A stretch of DNA of 64,000 bases from positions 151,474 to 215,473 of the forward strand of contig PGXB01000002.1 in NCBI GenBank assembly GCA_002838945.1. Reading direction: 5' to 3'. The stretch comes from a candidate division Zixibacteria bacterium HGW-Zixibacteria-1 (lineage in GTDB: Bacteria > Zixibacteria > MSB-5A5 > GN15 > PGXB01). The notes below the pieces were generated by a model. It did no database searches and had not been told where the DNA came from. It saw only the letters and a list, made by a program, of their open reading frames with translations. The translations under genes and the position numbers were made by a program. Positions 34,625 through 42,468 of the stretch are shown here, one piece after another. The stretch's first letter is position 1, and every line of letters starts with the position of its first letter.

Positions 34625-35986
34625 TTAATGTCCTCTTGCGGCACTGGAATTTCGTCCTCTGACAAGACTGAAGACGATGGCCGCCAAAAGGATAAATATG
34701 GTAATATTATATACCGATTGATAGGCGCTGAGAAAGGCGTCCTGACCCGAAAAACCGGCCCCAAGCGCAATTCCCAGGGTCCGTAAAGTAGCGATCATGC
34801 CCGAGGCGCTGCCAAGCTGATGCTTGGCCACCGACCCCATAATACCCGACGTATTCGGGGTGCCGAATATGGCCATGCCGACCCCGATTATAGCCAATGG
34901 CAGGGCTATGCCCCACATCGAAGTCTGCCCGTCGAGCCGCCGAATAAATAGAAAACCGATAAACATAATCGCCGCCCCGGCCGTGGAAATAACCCGCGCC
35001 TGGATCCGGTCGGACAGATATCCGGCCAGCGGAGCCAGCATAAATCCGCAGACCGAAGTAATCATCAGGAAGAAACCAACCTGCTCCGGCTGATATAATT
35101 TAACCTCTTCCAAATAGAACGGCATCAGAATGGTCACCGAAATCAGGGCAATAAAAACCATCAGCATCGCCGCCCCCGAAAAGACGAAAACCCGGTTTTT
35201 AAATATTTCGATTCCGATCAGCCGGGTGGCCGGGTTATTCTCAAAATAGAAAAACATCGCAAACAAAAGTCCCGAAACCAGAAGTAACCCGGCCGAAAGC
35301 GCCGTGCCGAGCTGCCCGCGGCTGTACAAAAGAAGCGTCAGCATCAGGGTCAGCATACCCAGCAGAAGACTTGCCGCTCCCGGAACACCGATTTTCTTGT
35401 GAGGATTACTGATTGGAAAATCACCCAGAAATTTGACCGTGAAATAAAAGCCCAGAATACTAACGGGGATATTGACAAAAAATATCCATCGCCAGCCGGC
35501 CAAACCGATAATAAAACCGCCCAATGGCGGGCCCAGCATCAAACCGACCGAAACCACCATGGCAATAATACTCAGACCGCGTCCCCGCTCGGCATCGGGA
35601 AAACTTCGGGTCACCAGAGCCGGCCCCACCGCTACCAGCAACGCCGCCCCGACCCCTTGAATAACCCGCGAAATTATCAGCATATAAATGTTGACCGAAA
35701 GACCGCAGAGAATCGAGCCGGTCATGAAAATCAGGTAGCCATACCTGTATGAAAACTGGAACCCTTTTTTTTCGGAGACCGCCCCGAAAACCATCAACAG
35801 CGGAAAGACCGCAATCGAATAGGCCAGCACCACCCAGGCAACCATACTGACGGTTGTGTTCAATTCCCGGCTGATGGTCGGCAGCGACACATTGACAATC
35901 GAGGCATCAAGAGTGCCCATCAGCGTGCCGAGCCCGGTTATAACCAACGATTTATATTTATAACGGGAAAGGTTTTCCATGTTCAT
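34625..35986 (-). CDS. DHA2-type MFS multidrug efflux transporter
   Basis: A 453-residue major-facilitator protein with about 14 hydrophobic helices. Motif C-like GPPLGGFIIG in helix 5 and D/N-motif GTLDASIVNVSLPTI near the N-terminus mark the DHA2 (EmrB/QacA) family of proton-driven drug exporters. The loop 2-3 motif reads GAVSEKKGFQFSYRYG. The start is at 35986 in a divergent arrangement with the ECF sigma gene, 152 bases away. No MarR or TetR regulator is next to it, so control may come from the ECF operon, which is speculation. Confidence 0.85.
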   Translation of the reverse strand: MNMENLSRYKYKSLVITGLGTLMGTLDASIVNVSLPTISRELNTTVSMVAWVVLAYSIAVFPLLMVFGAVSEKKGFQFSYRYGYLIFMTGSILCGLSVNIYMLIISRVIQGVGAALLVAVGPALVTRSFPDAERGRGLSIIAMVVSVGLMLGPPLGGFIIGLAGWRWIFFVNIPVSILGFYFTVKFLGDFPISNPHKKIGVPGAASLLLGMLTLMLTLLLYSRGQLGTALSAGLLLVSGLLFAMFFYFENNPATRLIGIEIFKNRVFVFSGAAMLMVFIALISVTILMPFYLEEVKLYQPEQVGFFLMITSVCGFMLAPLAGYLSDRIQARVISTAGAAIMFIGFLFIRRLDGQTSMWGIALPLAIIGVGMAIFGTPNTSGIMGSVAKHQLGSASGMIATLRTLGIALGAGFSGQDAFLSAYQSVYNITIFILLAAIVFSLVRGRNSSAARGH

Positions 35987-36024
35987 TTCTTGTCGGCTTT
36001 AAAATGCCTTGGCATAAAAAAGGT

Positions 36025-36052
36025 TTGACATTACAGGTTGGAATGATAATCT
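36025..36052 (+). promoter_or_regulatory. Sigma-70 promoter for the ECF sigma operon
   Basis: TTGACA at 36025-36030, 16-base spacer, TAATCT at 36047-36052. The start near 36060 gives a leader of about 80 bases. I saw no classic GGAAC-N16-GTC element that would suggest autoregulation. Confidence 0.5.
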
Positions 36053-36138
36053 TTCTTCCTTATTGAGTCAACGATTTAATTTTGAACATGAACTTGGCCC
36101 CGGCGTCTATATAAATGCCGACAGGAATGCCGGTTTAA

Positions 36139-36699
36139 ATGAATACTGAATTACCCGAACTTATTGCCAGACTGGCAGATGATGACGCTGAAGCATTTGC
36201 CGAATTGGTACGGAGGTACAGAAAAAAGATTTACGGGATCGCCTTTCGGATGCTGGGAAACCACCTCGATGCCGATGAAGTGACGCAGGAGACATTTGTT
36301 CGAATCTTTGAAAAACGACATGAGTTGGGATCGGTTAAATACTTCTCCAGCTTCATCTTGCGAATTGCGAGCAACTATTCGATCGACCTCTTGAGGAGGA
36401 AACAGAAGAAAAATATTTCCGTTGATGAACTGGCCTTTTTGCCTGAAGTACAGGTGGAACTGGCCGATCGGATTCATAGCCCGGACAAAAACCTCGAGGA
36501 TGCGGAAATTTTGCAGGCGGTTATGGATGCCATCCAGAAACTGCCGCCGCGACAGAAGATGGCGATTATTCTTCATGATATCGAGGGGTACTCTAAACTG
36601 GAAATTGCCAATGCTCTGGGGTGTCCCCAGGCAACAGTCCGATCGAATTTGCACATTGCGAGAACAAAATTGAAAAAATGGCTGAAGAAAATATTTTAA
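36139..36699 (+). CDS. ECF RNA polymerase sigma factor
   Basis: The 186-residue protein has sigma region 2 (about 20-85, RRYRKKIYGIAFRMLGN and DEVTQETFVRIFE) and region 4 (about 125-178, KLPPRQKMAIILHDIEGYSKLEIANALG with a helix-turn-helix). Region 3 is missing, as expected of ECF sigmas. It redirects RNA polymerase to stress or envelope genes. A zinc-binding anti-sigma gene follows after 37 bases and a lipoprotein gene after that, so the three form an operon with its own control loop. Confidence 0.92.
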   Translation: MNTELPELIARLADDDAEAFAELVRRYRKKIYGIAFRMLGNHLDADEVTQETFVRIFEKRHELGSVKYFSSFILRIASNYSIDLLRRKQKKNISVDELAFLPEVQVELADRIHSPDKNLEDAEILQAVMDAIQKLPPRQKMAIILHDIEGYSKLEIANALGCPQATVRSNLHIARTKLKKWLKKIF

Positions 36700-36736
36700 T
36701 GAGACTATTGACGCAATTAATTAAACTTGGATCAAA

Positions 36737-37279
36737 ATGGAAAATTCGATGAACTGCCGCGAATATGAACATATAATCGATGATTATCTGGTTGGCCGCC
36801 TGGGCGAACCGGATATCCGAAGGTTCGAAGAGCATCTGGCCGAATGTGAAAGCTGCCGTATTCGGGCCGAGCAGGATCGCCGACTGTCTGTTCTATTAAA
36901 AAAGGAAGTGGTCACCGATCCGGGTGAAGGATACTGGAACTATCTTGAAAAATCCATTCTGGCCAGAACTTTCGAACGCCGCCCCGATACCATTGAAAGC
37001 GATTACCGGGAAAAACCGGCTCTGACTCACCGGCTGGCAGCATACCTCGTTCCGCTGGCGGCCTCATTGGCACTGATGTTTTTATCCTTCAGCAACCTGG
37101 CCATCGGCCCGGCCCCGTCCATGATGGCCGAAATAAGTATGGATCAGGATTTCTCAGAGGATGAAACGCTATTATTTATGGAAGAATATCTGCAGTCTGA
37201 TCGTCTCGGATCGATAGTATTGTCCCCGCCGGGTTCTCCGCTGCGGACCATATCGATCGGCGAGATTGAGATGCCATAG
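36737..37279 (+). CDS. Anti-sigma factor with zinc-binding (ZAS) domain and one TM helix
   Basis: The 180-residue membrane protein has the ZAS motif HxxxCxxC (H33, C37, C40), with C7 and H12 earlier. A helix at about 94-112 crosses the membrane, and residues 113-180 would lie in the periplasm. ZAS proteins bind and hold an ECF sigma factor until a signal releases it. The gene begins 37 bases after the ECF sigma gene. The periplasmic tail is short and acidic, so the signal is unknown. Confidence 0.85.
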   Translation: MENSMNCREYEHIIDDYLVGRLGEPDIRRFEEHLAECESCRIRAEQDRRLSVLLKKEVVTDPGEGYWNYLEKSILARTFERRPDTIESDYREKPALTHRLAAYLVPLAASLALMFLSFSNLAIGPAPSMMAEISMDQDFSEDETLLFMEEYLQSDRLGSIVLSPPGSPLRTISIGEIEMP

Positions 37280-37295
37280 AAAGGATAAATAGAGA

Positions 37296-38117
37296 ATGAA
37301 AAGAATAATGTTTATAATAATGGCGGTGTTGATTGCGGGAAGCGTCCTGCTTTCCGGTTGTGGAACCGGTGAACAAAATGTCATCCTGACCTACAAGTTC
37401 AACCCGGATAAAATATATCATTATAAATTCGACAGCCGGTCGAAATCAACCATGTTCGAAAATGATAAAGTCGTCCACCGCGGTGACAAATCGCTGGAAA
37501 TTCTCTATACTCAGGAAACTGTCTCCATCATAGACGGTACCAAAGCCAATGTCCGTTTTACCTATACATCGAATAATCTGGAAAAACCGGAAACCTGGAG
37601 CAATGAATTTGTCATGTCGTCTGACGGCCGCGTAATCGGCTTCGGGATGCAGAATGACAGCTCCGGACAATCGCTCGATTACTATCGGAAACTGATGGAA
37701 CAAGCGGCGCCGGTTTATCCCGATGAGCCGATTTCACCCGGCTTTAGCTGGAACAACACGGTCAAGGTCCTTCTTGCCGAGGGCAACACCGATGCCGCGA
37801 CCACCTATAAACTCAGGGCGATCGTTCGCGAAGCCGGTTATAACTGCGCTGTCATTGAATATAAGGGAACCATGTATATTCCGCTGAGTAAAGGGCCCGG
37901 AGATGCTCCTGATGCAAAAATCAGCGGGACCGATAAAATAGAAGTCGAAGGGGTTTCTTATTTCGCTTATGCCGAAGGCATCATCATCAAGGAACAGGAA
38001 ACCTCGCATCTGCTGCGCGAGGGAAGTATCCTTAAAAGCGGAAAATCAATTAATTTCAGGATAGAGGAAGATCGCAAAAGGCAAACTATACTGAAAGAAA
38101 TAGAGAAGAAGAATTGA
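37296..38117 (+). CDS. Lipoprotein of the ECF sigma operon
   Basis: The signal peptide ends in LSGC (Cys22), a clear lipobox. The 273-residue protein begins its mature region with strands (ILTYKFNPDKIYHYKFDSRS) and alternates hydrophobic strands with charged loops to the end, with a lysine-rich tail. I recognise no domain. It starts 16 bases after the anti-sigma gene, so it is co-transcribed, and may sense the signal controlling the sigma factor. Confidence 0.78.
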   Translation: MKRIMFIIMAVLIAGSVLLSGCGTGEQNVILTYKFNPDKIYHYKFDSRSKSTMFENDKVVHRGDKSLEILYTQETVSIIDGTKANVRFTYTSNNLEKPETWSNEFVMSSDGRVIGFGMQNDSSGQSLDYYRKLMEQAAPVYPDEPISPGFSWNNTVKVLLAEGNTDAATTYKLRAIVREAGYNCAVIEYKGTMYIPLSKGPGDAPDAKISGTDKIEVEGVSYFAYAEGIIIKEQETSHLLREGSILKSGKSINFRIEEDRKRQTILKEIEKKN

Positions 38118-38351
38118 TTCGGACTTCTCAAAATTGCCCGTACCGAATCCCGGATCAAACCCCGATCATTTCAATATAACTTTATCTCAATTGGTGAGGC
38201 GGCTCGCTCACCATCAGTCCCTTTTTGGAAAAGGGGATGTCGGTAAGCAAATACTGCCTCAAGTAGAACATAATAGCCACAACGCTGGTAAGAACATTGA
38301 CCGGAAAATTCATTTTGGGTCGTTCTTTTTCTTCATGATTCTAAAATACCG

Positions 38352-40673
38352 TCACCTTCTTGGCGCGTCAAGCCGCTCCCTTAATTCATTCATTATCCTG
38401 ATGCCGAGACCGTCCTTGGGATTGCGCAGTCTATTCTTGGCTTCATTCAAATTGTCCGCCCTGGCGAAATCATGCAACTGGATATGAAACCGCAGCGAGT
38501 TGCCGGTTCCGGAGGGCCTGATCGTAATATGCTCCTGCCTCGCCGGATCATCTTCGAAAAATAGCCTGATTCCCTCATCGGGAAAAACAAAATCCTTTTC
38601 AGGCGGATAAATCTCGTCATACTTACCGGTCCGATATACCGCCGCCGCCTTGACTTTCCGGCCGGCGATTACCAGCTTGCCGCCAAGAGCCTGGTCGTAC
38701 AAATCATACGCCTTAATCAGAATATTTTTCTTGATTCGATCACCCTCGATTCCGGGGTACTCCCCATCGAGCGGGTCCGGTTCATAAAACGTCGCAAACA
38801 GCCCGATATCGGGATCAAGATAAATGTCCTTATCAAGCAATCCGATAATATCGGTTCCTTTTTCCTTGGCCCAGGCCGCAATTTCGGCCACCAGCAGTGC
38901 TGCAAAAGTGCCGTCTTTATCGCGGACATGACCGCCCACCCCCAATGACCGTCCATCGGGAGGCGGCCCGCCCAATATGGAAAAACCGTTGCTCTGCTCC
39001 ATTGCGGCATAGTTGATAGAACGCTTGCCTTCGGTCATACCGTAGGTTTCGCATATAAACGGATGGCATAATTCGATATATTTTTCATCATGGCCATTTT
39101 TTAACCCGGCCATTTCCCGCGCCTTGCCGTCCCAGGTATCTCGGGTAGCCGCCGCCAGCGCCGCAAAACCGACCCAGGTCTTGACCACGCCGAGTCCATA
39201 TTTCAGAGCCAGCCGTGTGATGCTGTCGGAAGTAGTATGCGACAGGACTATGAACTTCTTTTCAGCGTCTTTAATCTTGCCGAATCGCTCAATTTCGCGC
39301 TGAAGCCGATACCAGACCACCAGGGTCCACATATCATCGGCCGGAAGCAGGTAATAATCCTCTTTATTAAAGCTGTAAATATGCCTCTGCTTTTCGGGGA
39401 TTTTAACGACAATACCGCATCGGTCGGCATCAGGATCGGTCCCGATCAGAATATCGACATCCTTGAATGCCTTTTCCCCGTAATCCAGCTTGAAAGCTTT
39501 TACCGCCGTCCGGGCGGCGCGGGGATCCCCCGGATCGGGCTGCTGCTCGCGGCCGGGGTCACTGCAAAAAGCGGGGAACATCCCGTTGAGCTCATTAAGT
39601 CCCATATTTTCGGATGTCCCGTCGATTGACTTAATATTCTCCGGAAGAAAGCCCACATTCTGCAACAGTCTTGGAACCGCCTTGTAACCGGCCCCGTGAA
39701 ACGGACAAAAGGCTATATTAAGCGGATTCTTGCTCTTCTTCTGTTGCTCCGGAAGATTCTCCGTCATAAGAAAGGATTGCATGTGCCGGCGATGTGCCCG
39801 GTGCATATTGATCAAATTCATTTCCTTGCCGGAATAATCAAAATCATCGAGCAGCTCGTCGCCGCCAAGAAAATACAGCTTGTCCTTTCCGGCATCTTTA
39901 AACTTGCAGATATGCCCGACGATATCTTTCGGCTCGATTTTCTGGATATAGTCATGGTACATCTCGTCCCTCTCCTCGGGATCGAACTGCGAGCCGTTGG
40001 CGCACGAAAGCTTATATCCATTGTATCGATAATCGTTATGACTGGCCGAAATCAGCACCCCGATATCCGCTTTGACATCCTCATGCGGTATGGCAAAGGT
40101 CACCTCGGGATAGGGACAGGGCGCGTCGAAAAAATACACCGTATAACCATAGCCAAGGAAGACTTCGGCAACGGCCCGCGCAAAATCATGGCCCCGAACC
40201 CGGCTGTCATACCCAACCACCACTTTCTCCAACACCGGTTTCTGAGCCCTGCCGAACTGCGCCACTCCGGCGGTCGTCATCAGCATGACAAGATCATTGA
40301 TAGTATTCGGGCCCTTGAAAACAGCCGACCCGATGCCGTCCCGGCCGTCCTTCATCCGTCGAATCGACTCCCTGTCGAAGGCCATCATGCCCCGAATACC
40401 GCCGGTGCCAAAACGAACATTCTGCCTGAAAGCATTGACGACCTTTTCCCAGTCGCCTGAATTTATTGTATCAATTATCCCCTTTTTCAAAAGGGGCGAA
40501 ATAATATCGATATTGGGATCCTCAAGCCATAATTTCAGCTTTTTGAATGTATTATTAAGAGCTATTTGATACAGTTGGTCATCGATGCGCCCGGCATCTC
40601 GGGAAGTCTTAAGAAAATTGGCGATGCCCTTCTCTGCCTTTTTCAGGATTTCACCCGAATTTTCAACGGCCAT
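38352..40673 (-). CDS. Alpha-D-phosphohexomutase (phosphoglucomutase/phosphomannomutase family)
   Basis: The 773-residue enzyme has all four phosphohexomutase sites: the substrate segment FGTGGIRGMM, the catalytic Ser in ISASHNDYRYNGYK, the metal-binding loop GTDPDADRCG, and the phosphate-binding RPSGTGNSLRFHI near the C-terminus. It interconverts hexose-1- and hexose-6-phosphates. It is longer than typical PGM (about 550-600), with extra segments between sites. I start at the ATG at 40673, with GAAAGGAA about 7 bases upstream; an upstream in-frame codon at 40700 is possible. The gene is alone on the minus strand. Confidence 0.88.
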   Translation of the reverse strand: MAVENSGEILKKAEKGIANFLKTSRDAGRIDDQLYQIALNNTFKKLKLWLEDPNIDIISPLLKKGIIDTINSGDWEKVVNAFRQNVRFGTGGIRGMMAFDRESIRRMKDGRDGIGSAVFKGPNTINDLVMLMTTAGVAQFGRAQKPVLEKVVVGYDSRVRGHDFARAVAEVFLGYGYTVYFFDAPCPYPEVTFAIPHEDVKADIGVLISASHNDYRYNGYKLSCANGSQFDPEERDEMYHDYIQKIEPKDIVGHICKFKDAGKDKLYFLGGDELLDDFDYSGKEMNLINMHRAHRRHMQSFLMTENLPEQQKKSKNPLNIAFCPFHGAGYKAVPRLLQNVGFLPENIKSIDGTSENMGLNELNGMFPAFCSDPGREQQPDPGDPRAARTAVKAFKLDYGEKAFKDVDILIGTDPDADRCGIVVKIPEKQRHIYSFNKEDYYLLPADDMWTLVVWYRLQREIERFGKIKDAEKKFIVLSHTTSDSITRLALKYGLGVVKTWVGFAALAAATRDTWDGKAREMAGLKNGHDEKYIELCHPFICETYGMTEGKRSINYAAMEQSNGFSILGGPPPDGRSLGVGGHVRDKDGTFAALLVAEIAAWAKEKGTDIIGLLDKDIYLDPDIGLFATFYEPDPLDGEYPGIEGDRIKKNILIKAYDLYDQALGGKLVIAGRKVKAAAVYRTGKYDEIYPPEKDFVFPDEGIRLFFEDDPARQEHITIRPSGTGNSLRFHIQLHDFARADNLNEAKNRLRNPKDGLGIRIMNELRERLDAPRR

Positions 40674-40700
40674 TGGTTGTAGTTCCTTTCTAATTATCAA

Positions 40701-41037
40701 AGAATTGCCATAAAAGACAACTATTTCTCACTTCAATAAATAAGTACTAATTACGTTTGCAAAGCTCAAACCCTTAAAATTTTCAAAAAAGTATTTTTCT
40801 TGCCTATAATCAACTAGAATCTTCAGATTTTGTGCTTTTGCCGGGATGTGATTGACATCACTGTCCCGCCCCATTATGCTTCGGGAGTATGGACACCCGT
40901 TTCAAATTGAATTTTTTTGACTGATTGACCGTAATTTCCACCCCTTGCCTAAACGCTTTTAATAAGCTATAATAAACCGGTGGATTAACTGCAATAAATT
41001 GATATGATTTAAGCATTGGGGACCTTGAGGAGATTAA
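40701..41037. other. 336-base divergent intergenic region with deoC promoter
   Basis: Between the phosphohexomutase gene (minus) and deoC (plus). Besides the deoC promoter (40945-40973) it is AT-rich. The minus-strand frame at 40858-41400 covers most of deoC in reverse and is a shadow. Nothing else is visible. Confidence 0.6.
40945..40973 (+). promoter_or_regulatory. Sigma-70 promoter of the deoC-helicase operon
   Basis: TTGCCT at 40945-40950, a 17-base spacer and TATAAT at 40968-40973. The predicted start near 40980 leaves a leader of about 58 bases ending in GAGGAGA (41027-41033) before the ATG at 41038. Confidence 0.7.
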
Positions 41038-41712
41038 ATGATAGAAAACTTGAATAGATATTTCGACCATTCGATCCTTACTCCCGAGACGGATCAAAAA
41101 GCGATTGAAAAACTCTGCCGTGAAGCCAAAAAATACGCATTTTATGGAATCGCCATAAATCCATATTGGGTCAAATATGCCAAAAAACAATTGTCCGGTT
41201 CTGATATTAAAATCGTTTCGGTTTCCGGTTTTCCGCTTTCGGCCAACACGACCGATATTAAAGTGGCCGAAGCGGTAAAGGGAGTCGATGACGGGGCGGA
41301 TGAGATCGACATGGTGGCCAATGTTGGCCTGATGGTTTCGGGGAAATTCAACAAAGTTGAAGATGAGATATATCAAATTAAGAAGGCGCTCCCTGGCCAT
41401 ATTATCTTAAAAGTAATCATCGAGGCTCCCAAACTCTCCGCGGTCGCCCAGGTCGAGGCGGTCAAGGCCATAATCAATGCCGGAGCCGATTTTGTTAAAA
41501 CCGCCACCGGATTTTTTGGCGGGGCAACCGTCAAAATGGTCGAACGTCTGAAACGGACCGCCAACGGTCAGATCAAAGTGAAGGCTTCCGGAGGTATCAG
41601 AACTCTGGCTGATGCCATGGAATTGATAAGAGCCGGCGCCGATCGGATCGGCTCGTCGGCCTCGGTCGCCATTATGGAGGAATCCTTCGCCGCAAAAGCG
41701 GCTTCGAAGTAA
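41038..41712 (+). CDS. deoC: Deoxyribose-phosphate aldolase
   Basis: DeoC cleaves 2-deoxyribose-5-phosphate to acetaldehyde and glyceraldehyde-3-phosphate. Its 224 residues hold the Schiff-base lysine K154 (FVKTATGF), the proton-relay lysine K182 (VKASGGI) and D91 (EIDMV). All are in family positions. It is the first gene of an operon with its own promoter. The next genes (a small zinc-ribbon-like protein, an archaemetzincin-like protein and a helicase) have no obvious link to nucleoside breakdown. Confidence 0.95.
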   Translation: MIENLNRYFDHSILTPETDQKAIEKLCREAKKYAFYGIAINPYWVKYAKKQLSGSDIKIVSVSGFPLSANTTDIKVAEAVKGVDDGADEIDMVANVGLMVSGKFNKVEDEIYQIKKALPGHIILKVIIEAPKLSAVAQVEAVKAIINAGADFVKTATGFFGGATVKMVERLKRTANGQIKVKASGGIRTLADAMELIRAGADRIGSSASVAIMEESFAAKAASK

Positions 41713-41718
41713 ACCGGA

Positions 41719-41916
41719 ATGGCCGAGAAAGAAAAAAATGATACAATTGGCCGGCCGCATATCGGCATCGTTTTTAAGTGTTGCCATATTTACTCCAGGA
41801 TATATCTTAACAAAAAGGGCGATGCCTTTGTCGGCTGGTGCCCCAGGTGTTCGGCAAAACTGGAAATCAAAGTGTCGCCGACAGGATCGAAAAGAAGATT
41901 TTTTACTGCTGAATAG
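41719..41916 (+). CDS. Small zinc-ribbon-like protein
   Basis: A 65-residue protein with a CC pair (KCCH, near 21-22) and CPRC (near 42-45), separated by about 18 residues, which could form a zinc ribbon. It is packed between deoC (six bases upstream) and the archaemetzincin-like gene (three bases downstream), so it is likely real despite a weak ribosome-binding site. Function unknown. The close spacing suggests a shared mRNA with the two neighbours. Confidence 0.55.
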   Translation: MAEKEKNDTIGRPHIGIVFKCCHIYSRIYLNKKGDAFVGWCPRCSAKLEIKVSPTGSKRRFFTAE

Positions 41917-41919
41917 ATA

Positions 41920-42462
41920 ATGCTTCAGAAAAAATCAAAAATAGTCGTCGTGCCGCTGGGAGATGTTGATTTCATGATGGTCAACCGCCTGGCCACCTCG
42001 ATCGGTCCCGTCTTCGGACGGTCGGTTGATATTCTCAAGGGTATGAAGGTCCCCGAAGAAGCTTTTAACGTCATTCGCAATCAACATTATGGAAGCATCA
42101 TCCTTGCCAAACTGGAGCGGGTCAAAGCCAACCCCAAAGAACTTGTGATGGGCATTTGTGAGGAAGATCTTTATCTTCCCGATGAAACCTACATTCTCGG
42201 CAATTCCGATATCGTGCTGGGTACGGCGGTGATCTCGCTCTTTCGTATCCGCCAGGAGTTTTATGGACTGCCCGAGGATGATATGAAAATTTACACCCGC
42301 CTCTTCAAGCAGGCGGTGCATCAGGTGGCCCATTTGACCGGAATGACCAGTTGCCGAAACCCGAGATGTGTTAATTACTACAGCCAGGATATGTTCGACA
42401 TCGACGCCAAGGGCGAAAAATTCTGCGATATTTGCAAACGCCAGCTTGTGGACAAGAAATAA
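41920..42462 (+). CDS. Archaemetzincin-like protein with altered catalytic motif
   Basis: Archaemetzincins are zinc proteases with HExxHxxGxxHC followed by structural-zinc cysteines. This 180-residue protein keeps the family pattern: H134, H138, G141, C145, C150, C169 and C172 all align. However, the general-base Glu is Gln (HQVAH, Q135) and the third zinc-ligand His is Ser (S144). These two changes should abolish proteolysis, so it may be a pseudoprotease. The structural-zinc Cys are intact. The gene sits in the deoC operon, three bases after the zinc-ribbon gene and six before the helicase. Length is close to the family norm. Confidence 0.82.
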   Translation: MLQKKSKIVVVPLGDVDFMMVNRLATSIGPVFGRSVDILKGMKVPEEAFNVIRNQHYGSIILAKLERVKANPKELVMGICEEDLYLPDETYILGNSDIVLGTAVISLFRIRQEFYGLPEDDMKIYTRLFKQAVHQVAHLTGMTSCRNPRCVNYYSQDMFDIDAKGEKFCDICKRQLVDKK

Positions 42463-42468
42463 AACGAT

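Noticed and set aside
38182-38313. Possible 43-codon minus-strand ORF with a hydrophobic N-terminus after the ECF operon lipoprotein
   Set aside because: Weak ribosome-binding site and no recognisable family; the evidence is too thin to call it.
40858-41400. Minus-strand frame of 180 codons overlapping deoC
   Set aside because: Antisense shadow of deoC; the plus-strand gene has full active-site motifs.
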